Assembly (NCBI GenBank): GCA_021613535.1
Contig: CP075495.1
Location: forward strand, 12,958,001 to 13,022,000
Length of the DNA stretch: 64,000 nt
Direction: 5' to 3'
Source: Adineta vaga
Taxonomy: Eukaryota > Rotifera
Shown: piece by piece, positions 34,675 through 46,675 of the stretch
Numbering within the stretch: position 1 is the stretch's first letter
How the letters are laid out: every line of letters begins with the position of its first letter
Translations under genes and position numbers: made by a program
The notes under the pieces: model-generated
Database searches by the model: none
What the model saw: only the letters and a program-made list of their open reading frames with translations
What the model was told of the DNA's origin: nothing

Positions 34675-37225
34675 TTAATTTCCTTCACAAATAACAGTAA
34701 TAACACTAGCTTCCATAAGAACAGGATCTAAACATCTCATAGCTGTACTACTAACGATTTCTTCTAATAGATTTGTTATAAATCGATCATCATTATTAAC
34801 AAATGACCAAAGATAATTATATAAATAATTGATATCAACTTGTACTTGTTGTAAACCATAACGTGAAAATGTTTTTAAACGTATACATTCTAGATAAGTT
34901 TTTAAAAGTAATTTAATAATACTAGATAAAATCGATGTTTTTTGAAATTGTAGATCAATAAAGATATCTAATTTTTCGTTGAATACTTTATGAAAATTCA
35001 GTTGAAGATTACCAGTTGAACCACCTGAACTACCTGGGCCACCACTTGTTGCACGATCAAGTGCAGAACTACGTGGCATAATAATCGTACGACGACCTCC
35101 ATCAGAACTTCGACCACCACCAGTTAAGTTTGAACGATGATGATATCGACCATATGATGATGACATTGATGTTAACGTGCTGATGATTGCTGATCATTAT
35201 AAAGCATCATAACTTGTTTATCTATTTGTGTTAAATCTTCAATAATACGTTTCATAACTGAACGAACATGTCGCGGTTCAATTGTATTAAGCCAATCACG
35301 AGTTTCAATTGATTTACGTAACATTTGAGAAAGTGTATAACCTTGAGAACAGATGTATTGTTTAAGTAATTGTTTTGCAATAATATTAAATTGTTTTTGA
35401 ATAGCAGTTAATTTCGAACGATCAAGTGATAAACTATTTCCATTATTTCGTTGATTATTTTCAAGAATTAAATTAAATTTCTCTTCAAATACTGTACATA
35501 AATATGGAATTGAAGTTGCATCAAAATTTAATATTAATTTACTTAATATTAATAAAAGTATCGGTGGTGAAGATTGTTCATGTCGTGTTAATGTTGAACA
35601 ACTACTTGCTGTTGTATATTCATGTTCAAAATAAGTAATTAAACGATTAAGTAAAGTTAAAAAGAATCCATTCCATACATGATTAATTGCAAATTGTCTT
35701 GTAAATATATTTTTCTTTCCTGTATTTCCAATCATTTCCGTACCATGAAGAAAGACGGAAAGATTTTGAAATGTAGATTTAATATCATTCGTTAATTGTT
35801 TTAACATTTTATCAACAAAATTTGTCAGATTAATTTGTGTTTGTTGTTGTTGATGATGTAAATCAGATGTTTGTTCATTTGGTGATGGTTGTATAATAGT
35901 TAAAGATTTTCGTAATTCAAGAATTTGATCATGAAAATGTCGATCAAGATTTGTATGATAAAATTTCAATCGACATTCGATTGTAAATGTTAAAAATGTA
36001 TCTAGGAGAAAACGAATTTTTTCAATTGCATTTTGTGTAAATAAATATTTATAAATATCATTTGATGAACGTCGTAGAAATCGATCAATAGCTCGAACAT
36101 ATAATTCTGTATCATCTTCTTGTCCATAAAATTTCGATTGAAAAAGTTTATGCATAAAATGAATATATGTTGAATAGAATTCTAGAAGATATTCTTCTAA
36201 ATAATATTTACAACGTTCTTTGGTTTCATCTTCAAGATTTGGTGACGATGCGATTATTGATGAGTGACGAAGAAATAATAAATCATAGGATTCAACAAAT
36301 TCATGAAGAGTTTTTATATAAGAATTATAACTTGTATCAATAAAATCAAGAATATCCATTGGATACATCTCTGAAAATAAAGAAAACATTATGGAATGAT
36401 TTAATCTTATGAAAAGATTTTCTTACGTTGTGTAGAATGATTTGTTGATCCTGAATTCGATTGATTTTCAGCCATAAATAATTGTTGTTTCATTAATTCC
36501 AAAGATTGTTCAAATCTTGATCGATTTTGAAGAAGATATTGTTTAGCAAGATAATCTGATGATTCACCTAATTGAAGTAATAATTTAACAACATCATTAG
36601 AAGCCGTTTGCTGTTGGTCAAATCGAGATTTTAATTCATCACGTATAATATTCATCGTTTCTGTACATGACTGTTGAATATGATTAAATGATGGTATATG
36701 TTCATATTTGTGTAATGCTTTTGATGCTTTTGTATAAGTATTAACAGCTAAATCATATTGATTATCATCAGCATATTCTTTTAATTTTGTTGGTAATTGA
36801 AAAAGATATTGAAGTTTATGTAATAATAAATGAATACTTGTTAGTTTTCGTATTTCACTACGACTGCTATCTAATTTATGATGAATTTGATCATTATTGG
36901 TATTAATGGTACTCATTGTTGACATTAAACGTTTCATTTCATCTTCCATTGTTTTAAAATCTTTTTTCATTTGACGTATTGTATCGGTAGCTGATATGAA
37001 CTTATTATAATTTTCATAGATAAGTGTTTGCATTTCATTATCTAATGTTTTGATTTGTTTCGTTAATGTTTGTTCTTTTTCAATTAAATTTGTTAAACGT
37101 GATTCACGTAACAATTTTGTTACATACGTTTCAGGATCAAAACCTGGACTATCTATGTTTGTTGGATCGTATGTTGATGGAAAAGTAGTCGAATGTGATG
37201 CAGATGCTGATTTGGAAGGATCCAT
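34675..37225 (-). CDS. VPS51: VPS51, subunit of GARP and EARP tethering complexes
   Basis: VPS51 links the VPS52-53-54 (or VPS50) complex to SNAREs for endosome-to-Golgi transport. Exon 1 is 37225-36427 and exon 2 is 36370-34675. The N-terminal coiled-coil block is nearly invariant: FDPETYVTKLLRES, LDNEMQTLIYENYNKFISAT, DTIRQMKKDFKTMEDEM. LPSF-type helices follow (YEHIPSFNHIQ). The C-terminus has VFNEKLDIFIDLQFQKTS, IIKLLLKTYLECIRLKTF, RYGLQQVQVDINYLYNYLW and MEASVITVICEGN. Within the disordered Ser/Gly linker at 35166-35180 the frame breaks (NDQQSSAR then stop, continuing one frame away as LTSMSSSYGRYHH). Exon lengths total 2495 nt, one short of a multiple of three, so one missing T in CGTTAACA would repair it. 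Confidence 0.92.
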
Positions 37226-39652
37226 TCTCCAAATAAATAAATAATTTTATCTGTCAAAAGAAAAAAACTAGTTCATTTCATTCAATAGTAGAGTAGACTC
37301 GAGAATCGTTTTCTTTCCACGAGTAAATATCTTCTCTGAATTTTCATCCAATATCTAATCGATATAAATAAACAATCTATACTAGCGACATCTTTTTTCT
37401 TTCAATAAGAATAATTGTGATTTTGAAAACTATTCTTACAAGTTAAAATGATTGTATTATTTGCGCACTGTTGATGTTAAAACGAAAATTAGCAAAATTA
37501 ACAGTATTCAGTTATAGAGAAAGATGAATTAAATTTTCTAATTGAAGCGATGGAATATATGATTTATCCCTAATATTATTAAGATTATGTAGAAGTTTCA
37601 AATAGCGAAGTTTTAATGTGGTGCAACAGACAATTCCACTAACTTTTTCGAATGTACAGTTAACAATCGATAAGAAGATATATTGTCGTGAACTCGATTC
37701 ATTCGTAGGAATTTGTATGGGATGGCTAGCTTTCTTTCATATAGTGTAATTTGATAATCTCAACGCGATGAATACAACCTCCGTATACGCGCCAAAATAC
37801 GGCGAAAAACGTTGTAAACGTTAGTGGTTTACTAGCAGCGATGAGTACAGGTAGCTTTTTCATATAATATTTGATTATTCTAATTAACAAAGTTCAAGAA
37901 TAAAAATAGTTCTAGATTATATTGTGTTAAAAATCATTTGCATACATTCAAACGATTATAAAACGTTCTAGAAGAATATTAAAACTTATAACATGTTAAA
38001 TTCCATCAGAATTTGTTTCCAGGTATTTTATCATTATTTAATATGAAAATTGTGTATCGTATCTTTGATAGGCAGTAAAAGCTTATCACTTACTTATCAT
38101 CTTGAGCCTCACATCAGTTCTAGTTCAAACTAAAAATCATGCCATTTTATTTAAACTCAACACAGATTAGTAAAACCGTGATCGTCACGTTTCTTAAATT
38201 TTATGAAGCAGATGTTTTATTTCTTCATTTTCGTATTCTTTCTTTTCCTATACGGTATATGCTTTGTGAATTTAATTATTTCCATCATAAATGTCATCAT
38301 ATTGAGATGCTCAAAATCAGATTAATATTATTGAAAACTCCAGAAAACCGATCATGAAAAGATTAGTAAGCTAAATATGTATAGCGATTATCTTTGCTGA
38401 AACACGTCTTTAGTTATTTAAAGATACGATTTCTATTGTCAACATGCTGTTTCTCACAAAAGGTCATTTATTGTAAACGATTTGCATTCTAATCAAAAGT
38501 AGCCTATTTCCGGTTGCATGATCGCGTAATCAGATTCGAAAATAACGAGAGTAAAACGATCTTTTGATTCTAGAAAGGGCACTATTTTTGTTTGACATAT
38601 ATTAGTTCGCACTTGGACTTTCAGTGAATAGTAATAAAAATAGTAATAATATCGAAACGAAGCGAATTAACGGAACAAAGAAGTAAAGAATATTAAAAAT
38701 GTCAATTCATGAAACGTACCTTGATTAGATAGAAATATATATATATATATATGTTAGTGCATCTGAGCACGTTCATCATTCTTCTTTTTCCTCTTCTTCT
38801 TTCAATATAACGATGAAAGGTAATGCCTTATTCTTTATATGAATCACAAAATTTTTAAGAATTCTTCATTCTCTTATCATTCATTATCTCAAATTAGCAA
38901 ACAAAAGACTGCAATCTATAGATCCAGACATTTTTATTTATCATTTTATGTCACTAACTATGACGAAAAATACCAGATGAAAGACAAAATATCGTTGATG
39001 AAAAGACACGCTTAGAAGATATCAATTATATTTCTGTACATTTATATCTTTCATCAACCAATCGTATTGACATTAACAAAAGACTTCTTGTATTATTATC
39101 ACTATGCATATTCTCGAAAAGTCTTGCTTGATAGAATTCTATTAACAACATCTCAACGATATTTTGCTTCCGATATATTTTCGTCTATCGTATAATAACT
39201 GTTTAGCATTATTGATGCTATAAACAGTCATAAACTATAAAATTGTCTTGCAAACAAAGCAGAAAAAAACGAGCAAATGTTTTCCTATATAAAAAAATCA
39301 GTGTGCTGTCGAATGTGTCAATCTGCTTATTATTCTTATCAAGTAAAGCAAAATAGAAATAGATTATTGTTTATTTGTTTTTTGTGAACGAGAAAGTCGA
39401 TATCTTAATTTCTCATGGAAAAATCAATATTACAATTCGAAGTAAATTTAATTGAAAAATGAATATTTAAAAAGAAATTGATGAGTTCTTGAATAGATAC
39501 TTTTCTTATGTCTTTGACGATCGTTATTATAAAAGACAAAATTGATTCTGAAAGAAAATATTTTCTTAACCTTTAGTCATCTGTTCACTTTTTCTGACAT
39601 TTATTTTGATAGAAATGTTAATCGTATCCAATATTTTTTAGTTAATAAAAAA
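37226..39652. other. Divergent intergenic region between VPS51 and the Cys-less channel gene
   Basis: 2.4 kb, AT-rich. Holds both promoters by layout. A slightly GC-richer patch lies near 37760-37850 and a TA repeat at about 38738-38753. No exon series seen. Confidence 0.5.
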
Positions 39653-41475
39653 ATGGCAATGAATGAGAGCAGTAATCTTCTCCGTAAGTATATATAACAA
39701 TCTATCGAACTATTTGTTAATGTTCTATTTTTCTCTTCTTAATTTGAAATCAGTTGGTGCTACTCATTATAGTCGTCTTCGACCACAATATCGTCATCAA
39801 AATTCTTTAAATGATTCAGTTATACAAGTCATTGATAATACTTATTCGACTAATCGTCGAGCATCGTCTGTTCAATCACTTCAAACATTATTTTCAACAT
39901 CAAAACCATCAACATCAATATCTTATCCACGTTTACAACATATTATTCGAAAACAAGTTTCACCATCTGGAACGACTGCTGCTTCCGATGTAACACTCTC
40001 ATTATTAAAACAAAATAAGGTTCCCATTCATACAAGTCACCATCGTATAGATAATCTTTCAACGTATTCAAAAGGTCGTACACAAGATGAAGATGAACAT
40101 GGTATTTCGATTCATTTATCAAACGCAACAACAGCATCAATATGTGAAAACAGTGAATATAATGATAAAAAACAACCAATTGAAATTCGTGTTCGATGTA
40201 TATTTTCTCGTGTTGGTGAAATTGATACGTTGAATGAACGATATACAGCGGAAATTTTCTTCGAAGCTTCTTGGCATGATGAAAGTTTTAAAATTGGATC
40301 AAAATATGATCCACAAATGGGTCATTTTAATCCTCAATTAGTTGTACTTAATCATATTGGAGATTCCTTACGACATGAAGTATGTAGAGCATTTCAAGAT
40401 TCTTAATGTTTATTCTTTTTGCGTATATAGAAATGGTATTCGATCAATAAAACAAATGAAGAAAACTTGATTGAAATAACTGAACATCATAAGATTCGTG
40501 GTGTTTTTTGGGAACGTATGGAATTAAATCATTTTCCTTATGATGTTCAAGAATTATCCTTATCAATAACAACTCCATTAACACAAAATGATCTTTGTTT
40601 TATACAAAATCTTGATAAACCATCCGGTGTCAATCGAACAGTTTTTAGTGATCAACAATCTTGGCATTTATATGAACATGTCGAATTTACATGTGAAGAA
40701 CATCGAGAAGAATTTTCATTAAATTACAATGAAACTCATCCAGTTGTTGTTTGTACATGTCATGTTGGACGTAAATGTGGTTATTATATTTGGTAAATGA
40801 GAAATCGAAATTTTCTTCTCGTTAAATAATTAAATTTATTTGTTTATGTTTTTGTTTTTGTAATTCAATAGGAATGCATATTTTTTAATATTTCTGATTA
40901 CATCGGCATCATTATGTACATTTGCAATTCCACCATCAAATACTCATGGTCGTCTTCAAATAACGTGTACTCTTCTTTTAACATCTGTAACTTTTCGATG
41001 GGTTGTTAATAAATCTCTTCCGTAAGTCAATTGAATTATACATTTTAATATAAATTATTCATCTTTTTTTTCAAGTACAATATCATATTTAACAGCATTA
41101 GATGGTAAGTACGCGACTCTTATTTATTTTTATCAAAGTATGTTACTTCTTTTTTTAGTTTATGCTATATCGTCTATTGTTGCTTTATGTATAATAAATG
41201 TTTTTCATGGTGTCATTAGTTACATTTATTATAATCAATTATATTCAGCCACATCACAATCACCAGTGACAACAAATGCGCTTCATCTTTCACTGTATCC
41301 AGAATATTCACTTTGTCGTCTTGATCGTTATGCATTTTTTATCTTTTTAACATTATTTTTTTTGTATCAAATCTTCATTCTTATATGGACTTTCTGGGTA
41401 CCTTATAAACGACGTTATGCTATGAGTAATAAGGATGAGGAAAATAGAGCAAAATTTCAAAATAAAATTATATGA
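39653..41475 (+). CDS. Pentameric ligand-gated ion channel subunit lacking Cys-loop cysteines
   Basis: Six exons (39653-39683, 39754-40379, 40431-40792, 40872-41021, 41076-41104, 41159-41475) sum to 1515 nt, 504 residues. A polar Ser/Thr-rich N-terminal region of about 150 residues has no signal peptide in this model. The extracellular beta-sandwich follows (EIRVRCIFSRVGEIDTLNER, then AEIFFEASWHDESF). The signature loop reads ERMELNHFPYDVQEL: the FPxDxQ core is kept, but Glu and Leu occupy the two cysteine positions. Pre-M1 is GRKCGYYIWNAYF. M2 reads GRLQITCTLLLTSVTFRWVV, then SYLTALDVYAISS leads into M3. The M3-M4 loop is short (about 35 residues). M4 is FFIFLTLFFLYQIFILIWTF. Ligand and ion selectivity cannot be read. 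Confidence 0.85.
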
Positions 41476-42823
41476 TTTGAAAAAGATATGAAAAATTTTC
41501 ATGATTATTTGTAAAAAAAAATATATCAATCAATTATATTCTAATAAATCTCTTTGAAACGTCGAAGGATATCTATGTACATTGTTCGATAGCTTTCAAA
41601 TTGAAATGAAAAGAAGATCTTGAGATTTCACTTTAACCATCTATATCATTATAGGAAAGATGGATTCTTTGTTTATTTGATTGACAATATTAAATTAATC
41701 TACTATTCATTCTAGGTTTCATTATTTTCCTTATAGAATGTCAAGATTTCGTTGTCAATTTTCTATGATTCAATAAACAGTAAGCATATCCTTCCTGTTA
41801 AAAAAAAATACACAGTTACATTCATATTTCATAGTCGCATGTTCGAGAAATAATCATCGATAAAGCTGTTCATGCATCGGAAATAGTCGACCTTGCTCTT
41901 CGTCTCTTTCTAAAATCCTCTACGAATATTCTATACAACTTAATATTGATATTCTTTTTTCTTTACATTTTCATCTTCAAATGCATTATTGACTTTTCCG
42001 GTTTTCTTTTGAATTTTAACTAATATTTATTTTCATTCTGTTGACATACCATTACTTTGTGCGTCAATAGTTTTTTTTTTCTGTAAACAACTATACAAGT
42101 AAATCGTCCTAATAATCGATTATATTATCAAAAATGAATACTTTCATTTCTCTTCCTAGTATTAGATTGTCCTTTTAGTAATAAGAAGAGAGATAGAAAA
42201 AGAAATATCGGAAGAACGGTTAGTTTAACCTAAATCTGAACTTAACGCAAATATGACAAGGACATGTCATACGATGAAAAGCAAGATAATTAAGATTAAC
42301 GGATAAGTTTTCTCTCATTAAGTAGTTGTCTATCTTCTATATATATATATATCGAAATATTTGTTTCGTTTTCTATCGTATTATCATTGAATTCGAATAT
42401 TTTCATAAGTTGTCAAAAGAAGAATGATCTTATTTGAATATTCTTTTTTCTCAAAATATGTAATACATCCATCATATATCACAATTAAAAAAAAAGAAAG
42501 AAAAAGAAAACATATTCATTTACACATACTGTTCGATGATGACTATTACAAAATAAAAAGAAAAACAGAGAGAAGGGAGAGAAAGAGAACAAAGAAAATA
42601 AAACCAGGGTAACGAAACAACAGCTTTATTATTAAAAAAAATTAAGTAAAGATTAGACTTATGTTTTTGTTTTAAAGACAAATCTATATACTCATCATTA
42701 TTCATGCATAGTTACGCGCTAGTCCTATTTCAGAACATACTCAACTTGCATATTAAGATAGACCATCCTAAAGAAAAAGAAAATTCAAATGAAAATAGTT
42801 TTTCACTAAAGATCATTATTCAT
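41476..42823. other. Convergent region between two channel genes
   Basis: The two pLGIC genes end toward each other. The sequence is AT-rich with a short TA repeat near 42336-42351 and A/G-rich sequence at 42488-42600. No exon seen apart from the flanking genes' 3' ends. Confidence 0.5.
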
Positions 42824-45800
42824 TTACCAATAGATTATATTAAATACAATAAAGGCAACGGGAAAGAGAACTGCAGAGATTATATCTACCTGAAAAAAAT
42901 AAATCAATGGTAAACATCGAGAGAGATTTTTCCGTTTAAACTTACAAATTGTGCACTGTCACGAACAGGTTTAGCTGCTTTTGCAATCATTGCTGGTTGT
43001 GGTAAAACAACTTGTGGCAATGGATTTGATTGTGTTGATGTTAGAGGATTAGCATTTGACATAGCTGAATATTGAACATGTGAACTTGCATTTCCACTTG
43101 TATTTCTATCACCACCACTTGATTTATGAACAAGTGCTTCCATTGTTTCTGCACTATCATTTGCATCATCTTTTTTATAGAATTGTACTTGAGCAAGACG
43201 ATTTCCGATAACCTAAATCACAGACATATTCATTAATATTAATTTTCAATTAAAATCAGAAAGAAAACATTGAACAACAAATAAATTTCAGACTAAACAA
43301 AGAAAAGAGAACAAATGTCGTGAAAATAATATTCATTCAAAAGAGGAACAACAAGAACTAAATAATGTGCATTTAGTGAGAATGTGATTGAAAAAGAAGA
43401 AGAACGACGAAACTGATTTGTGATAGTTTATGTGCATCAGTGATAAAACAAGATAGGTAAAATATTCTAGTGAAGGAATTACTCTCTCAGCAGCAAAAGT
43501 CGAGCCATTCTGGAGTTTTTGTATTAAAGTTAATTTCGGTGGTCTGTCCGGACCTTTTCTCTATAAAATACAAGCATTTCAAATATCTCTAATTCACATC
43601 AACAATGATAAACACAAAAAATAAAATAAAATATAATAAAAGATTCCAATTCAAAATATTCATTTTCGATGTTTCATTTCAAAACAAATCACTTACTTCT
43701 TTGGAAAATCGAACTTGTTGTCTTAATTCACCTTTTCGAGCAATAACATTGACTAAGGCGTATTCAAGTAAACCAGCAAAGACAAAAACAAGACAAGCTG
43801 ACATCCACACATCAATTGCTTTTATGTAAGAAACACGCGGGAGTTGTGATCGTATACCTAATGAAAAACAAACATTCGTAGAAATTAACATACTAATTTT
43901 CATTATAATTTACAAATTAAGAAAACGAACAAATAAAAGAGTAAACAGCAAAAGCCAGAATGAAGCAAAAGGTATCGTGGGGTATGGTTTTGCTTACCTG
44001 AGCTTTGAGTAGTAACCGTCAAAACAGTCAAAAGTCCGACAGAAATTCGGGCAGGAACCTGATTATGGGATATACGTAGGATAAAAATGTATCATATATG
44101 TTGTTTCTCATCGATCTTACCGATTTATGATCGATCCAAAATGAAACGAAAGAAAGGATCACAATAAGCATTGATGGAATATAAACTTGTACTAGAGAAA
44201 TTCATTGAATTTTCTTTTTTTTTAAACAAACAATATAATTGAAAAAGTAGAAAACTCACCGAGATAATAACCAAACAAACGTTTCAAATGTAGAACAACA
44301 AGAAGGCATGTAAAACTGCCTAGAAAATCAATTGTTTCAAACAATGATAAGACAAATATACAAAGTTTTCTGACTTCATATATAATATTAATCAAAAAAC
44401 AACTTTCTTCATTTGAATATCTTTCTTTCTTTCTCTTTTTGCTGCTTATATAGGATGTCTGAATGAAGCGGAAAAGGCAAATAATGATATAGACAAAGAA
44501 AACACAACGAAAAAAAAAAGAAATGTCAATCAAAGCATTGAGATGAAAACTAAAATGGATTCATCAGTGCAGAAATAATAGTCTGTGCTAAAATGGATTG
44601 TGAAAGCGAAATGCGCGTGACAATTAGCGTTATAATCAAAATAACACAACATAGACAACTATAGATATTAAATGAAAAGCAAGCAAGCAAGAGATTTGTA
44701 TTTCTTATACCTGCAGCTTGTGTTGATATAGTAACAATGCTCAATAAACTTAATAGAGTTCTTGCTGGATGAGATTTATAATCGACCCAAAAGCCGAGAA
44801 ATGATATTGTTACAATCAATGTTGACGGTAGATAAAGTTGTTGAATATATAATTCAAGATTTCGTTGTAATTGTAAATGCACTTCGATACAAGTATATAC
44901 GCCTATGAGCGGAGTGAAGGAAAGCTTAGTTTAAATAAGAAAATCAAGAAAAATTTTCTCTCTATATAAGCAGCAATAACAGCAACAGCATTAATGACAA
45001 TATTAGACAAATGAAGAAAGATGATTTTTGTTTAAATTAAACTATAAAAAAAGATTTTGTTTTTATCTAACCTGTTGCTGTTGTTCGATTACAATATTTT
45101 GCTTCATGATTGCTTAAAACAAAATCAGGCATTTCAAGATCTTCATTAACACGAATAGCGCTGACATTTTGAGATTCATCCCAATAAAATGCCAAATCAT
45201 TGGTAGAAAATGCATCTAATTAGAGATGAAGATAAATTAATCAATAATAACATTTTCATTGAAAGCAAAGAAAAAGAAGCAAATCACACATACAACTGCC
45301 AATATTAACTACACATGTTTGATTATCAAGTGGAAACTTCTGTAATTTCATTTGGCAATCAAGTTTAAGTAATAGCCTAAAAGAATGAAGATAACAACAA
45401 AATCTTCTATTTAATTTCCTTAACAAATCGAAGAAACGAACCGTTGACTGTAGAGTACTTTACCATCACGATGAATACGAATTAAACGATTGGGTACGGT
45501 TATATCACTACGTTTACCTTCTTTGGCATTACGAAAAAATGAATCAGGCACCCATATACGATCAATAAGTGAATAATGGAGAGTAATTTGTGGTGCTTTT
45601 GCTGCCCAATCTGTTCCGGAATAATTAAGTCGAGGATCATACCATGATTGACGAAAAATAATGTCAGTATTATAATCCTAAGTTTATGATAAATATTCAT
45701 TTGTAAAAACGAATAGTTATGATTTCCTTAATGAATATGTCTTACCATATTAACTTCATTGATAGCTGAAATTGTATTAATATGAATCGTCATTGTCACA

Positions 45801-46068
45801 TTGCACGGTTCTAGAAATATGAGCATGATCAAAATAGAAAAAGAAAAGAAAACAAAACCAAACAAATCTACTCACTATGTTGATCGAAAAATGGCCGAAT
45901 ACGCCTATCATAACGACTTGAATTAATGAGAGTATCGAGAAATTCTTCAACGGTTTTTATTGATGCATCATTGCGTTGTAAATTTGTACTAGAAATGAGT
46001 GTGAAGATTGTTGTTAAAACATGCAAATCAATACGTAGACGCATAGTGTTTTGATAATCACGAAACAA
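42824..46068 (-). CDS. Glycine/GluCl-like anion-type pLGIC with two alternative M1-M2 cassettes
   Basis: Plasma-membrane ligand-gated channel subunit. The signal peptide is [19 protein letters not shown] (ATG at 46044 or upstream ATG 46068). The ectodomain exons give [46 protein letters not shown], a normal Cys-loop [15 protein letters not shown], and [11 protein letters not shown] opening the second disulfide. Two homologous pore cassettes follow: A (44902-44711) and B (44319-44260, 44191-44121, 44058-43998). Shared downstream exons are M3 (43857-43697, [20 protein letters not shown]), the loop (43560-43483, 43212-42946) and M4 (42889-42824, [20 protein letters not shown]). Both cassettes retain the PAR motif typical of anion-selective members. 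All junction phases are compatible with using either cassette but not both. Confidence 0.88.
43998..44319 (-). other. Pore cassette B (three exons, 60+71+61 nt = 192 nt)
   Basis: Encodes GSFTC (second C-loop Cys), then [19 protein letters not shown] (M1), FWIDHKS, and M2 with [20 protein letters not shown]. It enters in phase 1 with GC after the acceptor and leaves in phase 1 before the M3 exon (GGT ATA CGA). M2 by GlyR numbering: R0', S2', L9', T13', Q14', close to canonical GlyR/GluCl. Confidence 0.85.
44711..44902 (-). other. Pore cassette A (single 192-nt exon)
   Basis: Encodes [15 protein letters not shown], then [18 protein letters not shown] (M1), FWVDYKS, and M2 with [20 protein letters not shown]. 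Same entry phase (GC after acceptor), same exit phase and exactly the same length as cassette B, but with no internal introns. M2 differs at R0' neighbours: L2' instead of S2', V9' instead of the near-universal L9', and AA in place of SS at 15'-16'. Confidence 0.85.
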
Positions 46069-46609
46069 GATAGATAATTCAGATTTATCGTAGCAGTGTT
46101 TTCAACAATGATAGATAGCATCGATTAATATATGTAGAAAGAAGAGATAGAAAAAACCAAAAAAACGTCTTAGCCAACCAAGATGGTATAACAAACACAT
46201 ACGTCTTTTTCAAAAGAGAATCAGTAACAGAAGATGTTGACAGTGTATTGATAGAAATAATGATGACAGTATACTGATACTGATACTGGTAATAATAGCA
46301 TTTCTTTGGGTTAAAAAGAAAGGATAAATAAACACTTATGAAGAATATATCGACGTAAAAATTAAGTTGATTTGTTAGTTGTTTTGCTCCACTGATAAAT
46401 CTATAGGTTTTCTTCTTTTCTTCTATATCGAGATTGAATTAAGTTTTATCTGACTGTTTGACTGACACTCAATAACAGTAATGCGTGCGTGTTATGCTTG
46501 GTAAAAGACACGCACAGATGCGGCGATTGACGGCAATAATAATGACGAGCACATAAAATCGGCAAGAAATGAAAACGAGAGCGATAGACAGAGATAATGA
46601 CAAAGATAG

Positions 46610-46675
46610 AATGAGAGAGAGAGAGATAGAGAAAGTGAAGGAGAGCGAACGGCAGAGAGAGAGAGGGAGCGGGAA
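46610..46675 (+). repeat. GA-rich simple repeat
   Basis: Imperfect GA dinucleotide and GAGAGAGA-type runs. The CT-rich complement gives spurious Ser/Leu-rich frames on the minus strand. Confidence 0.8.
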
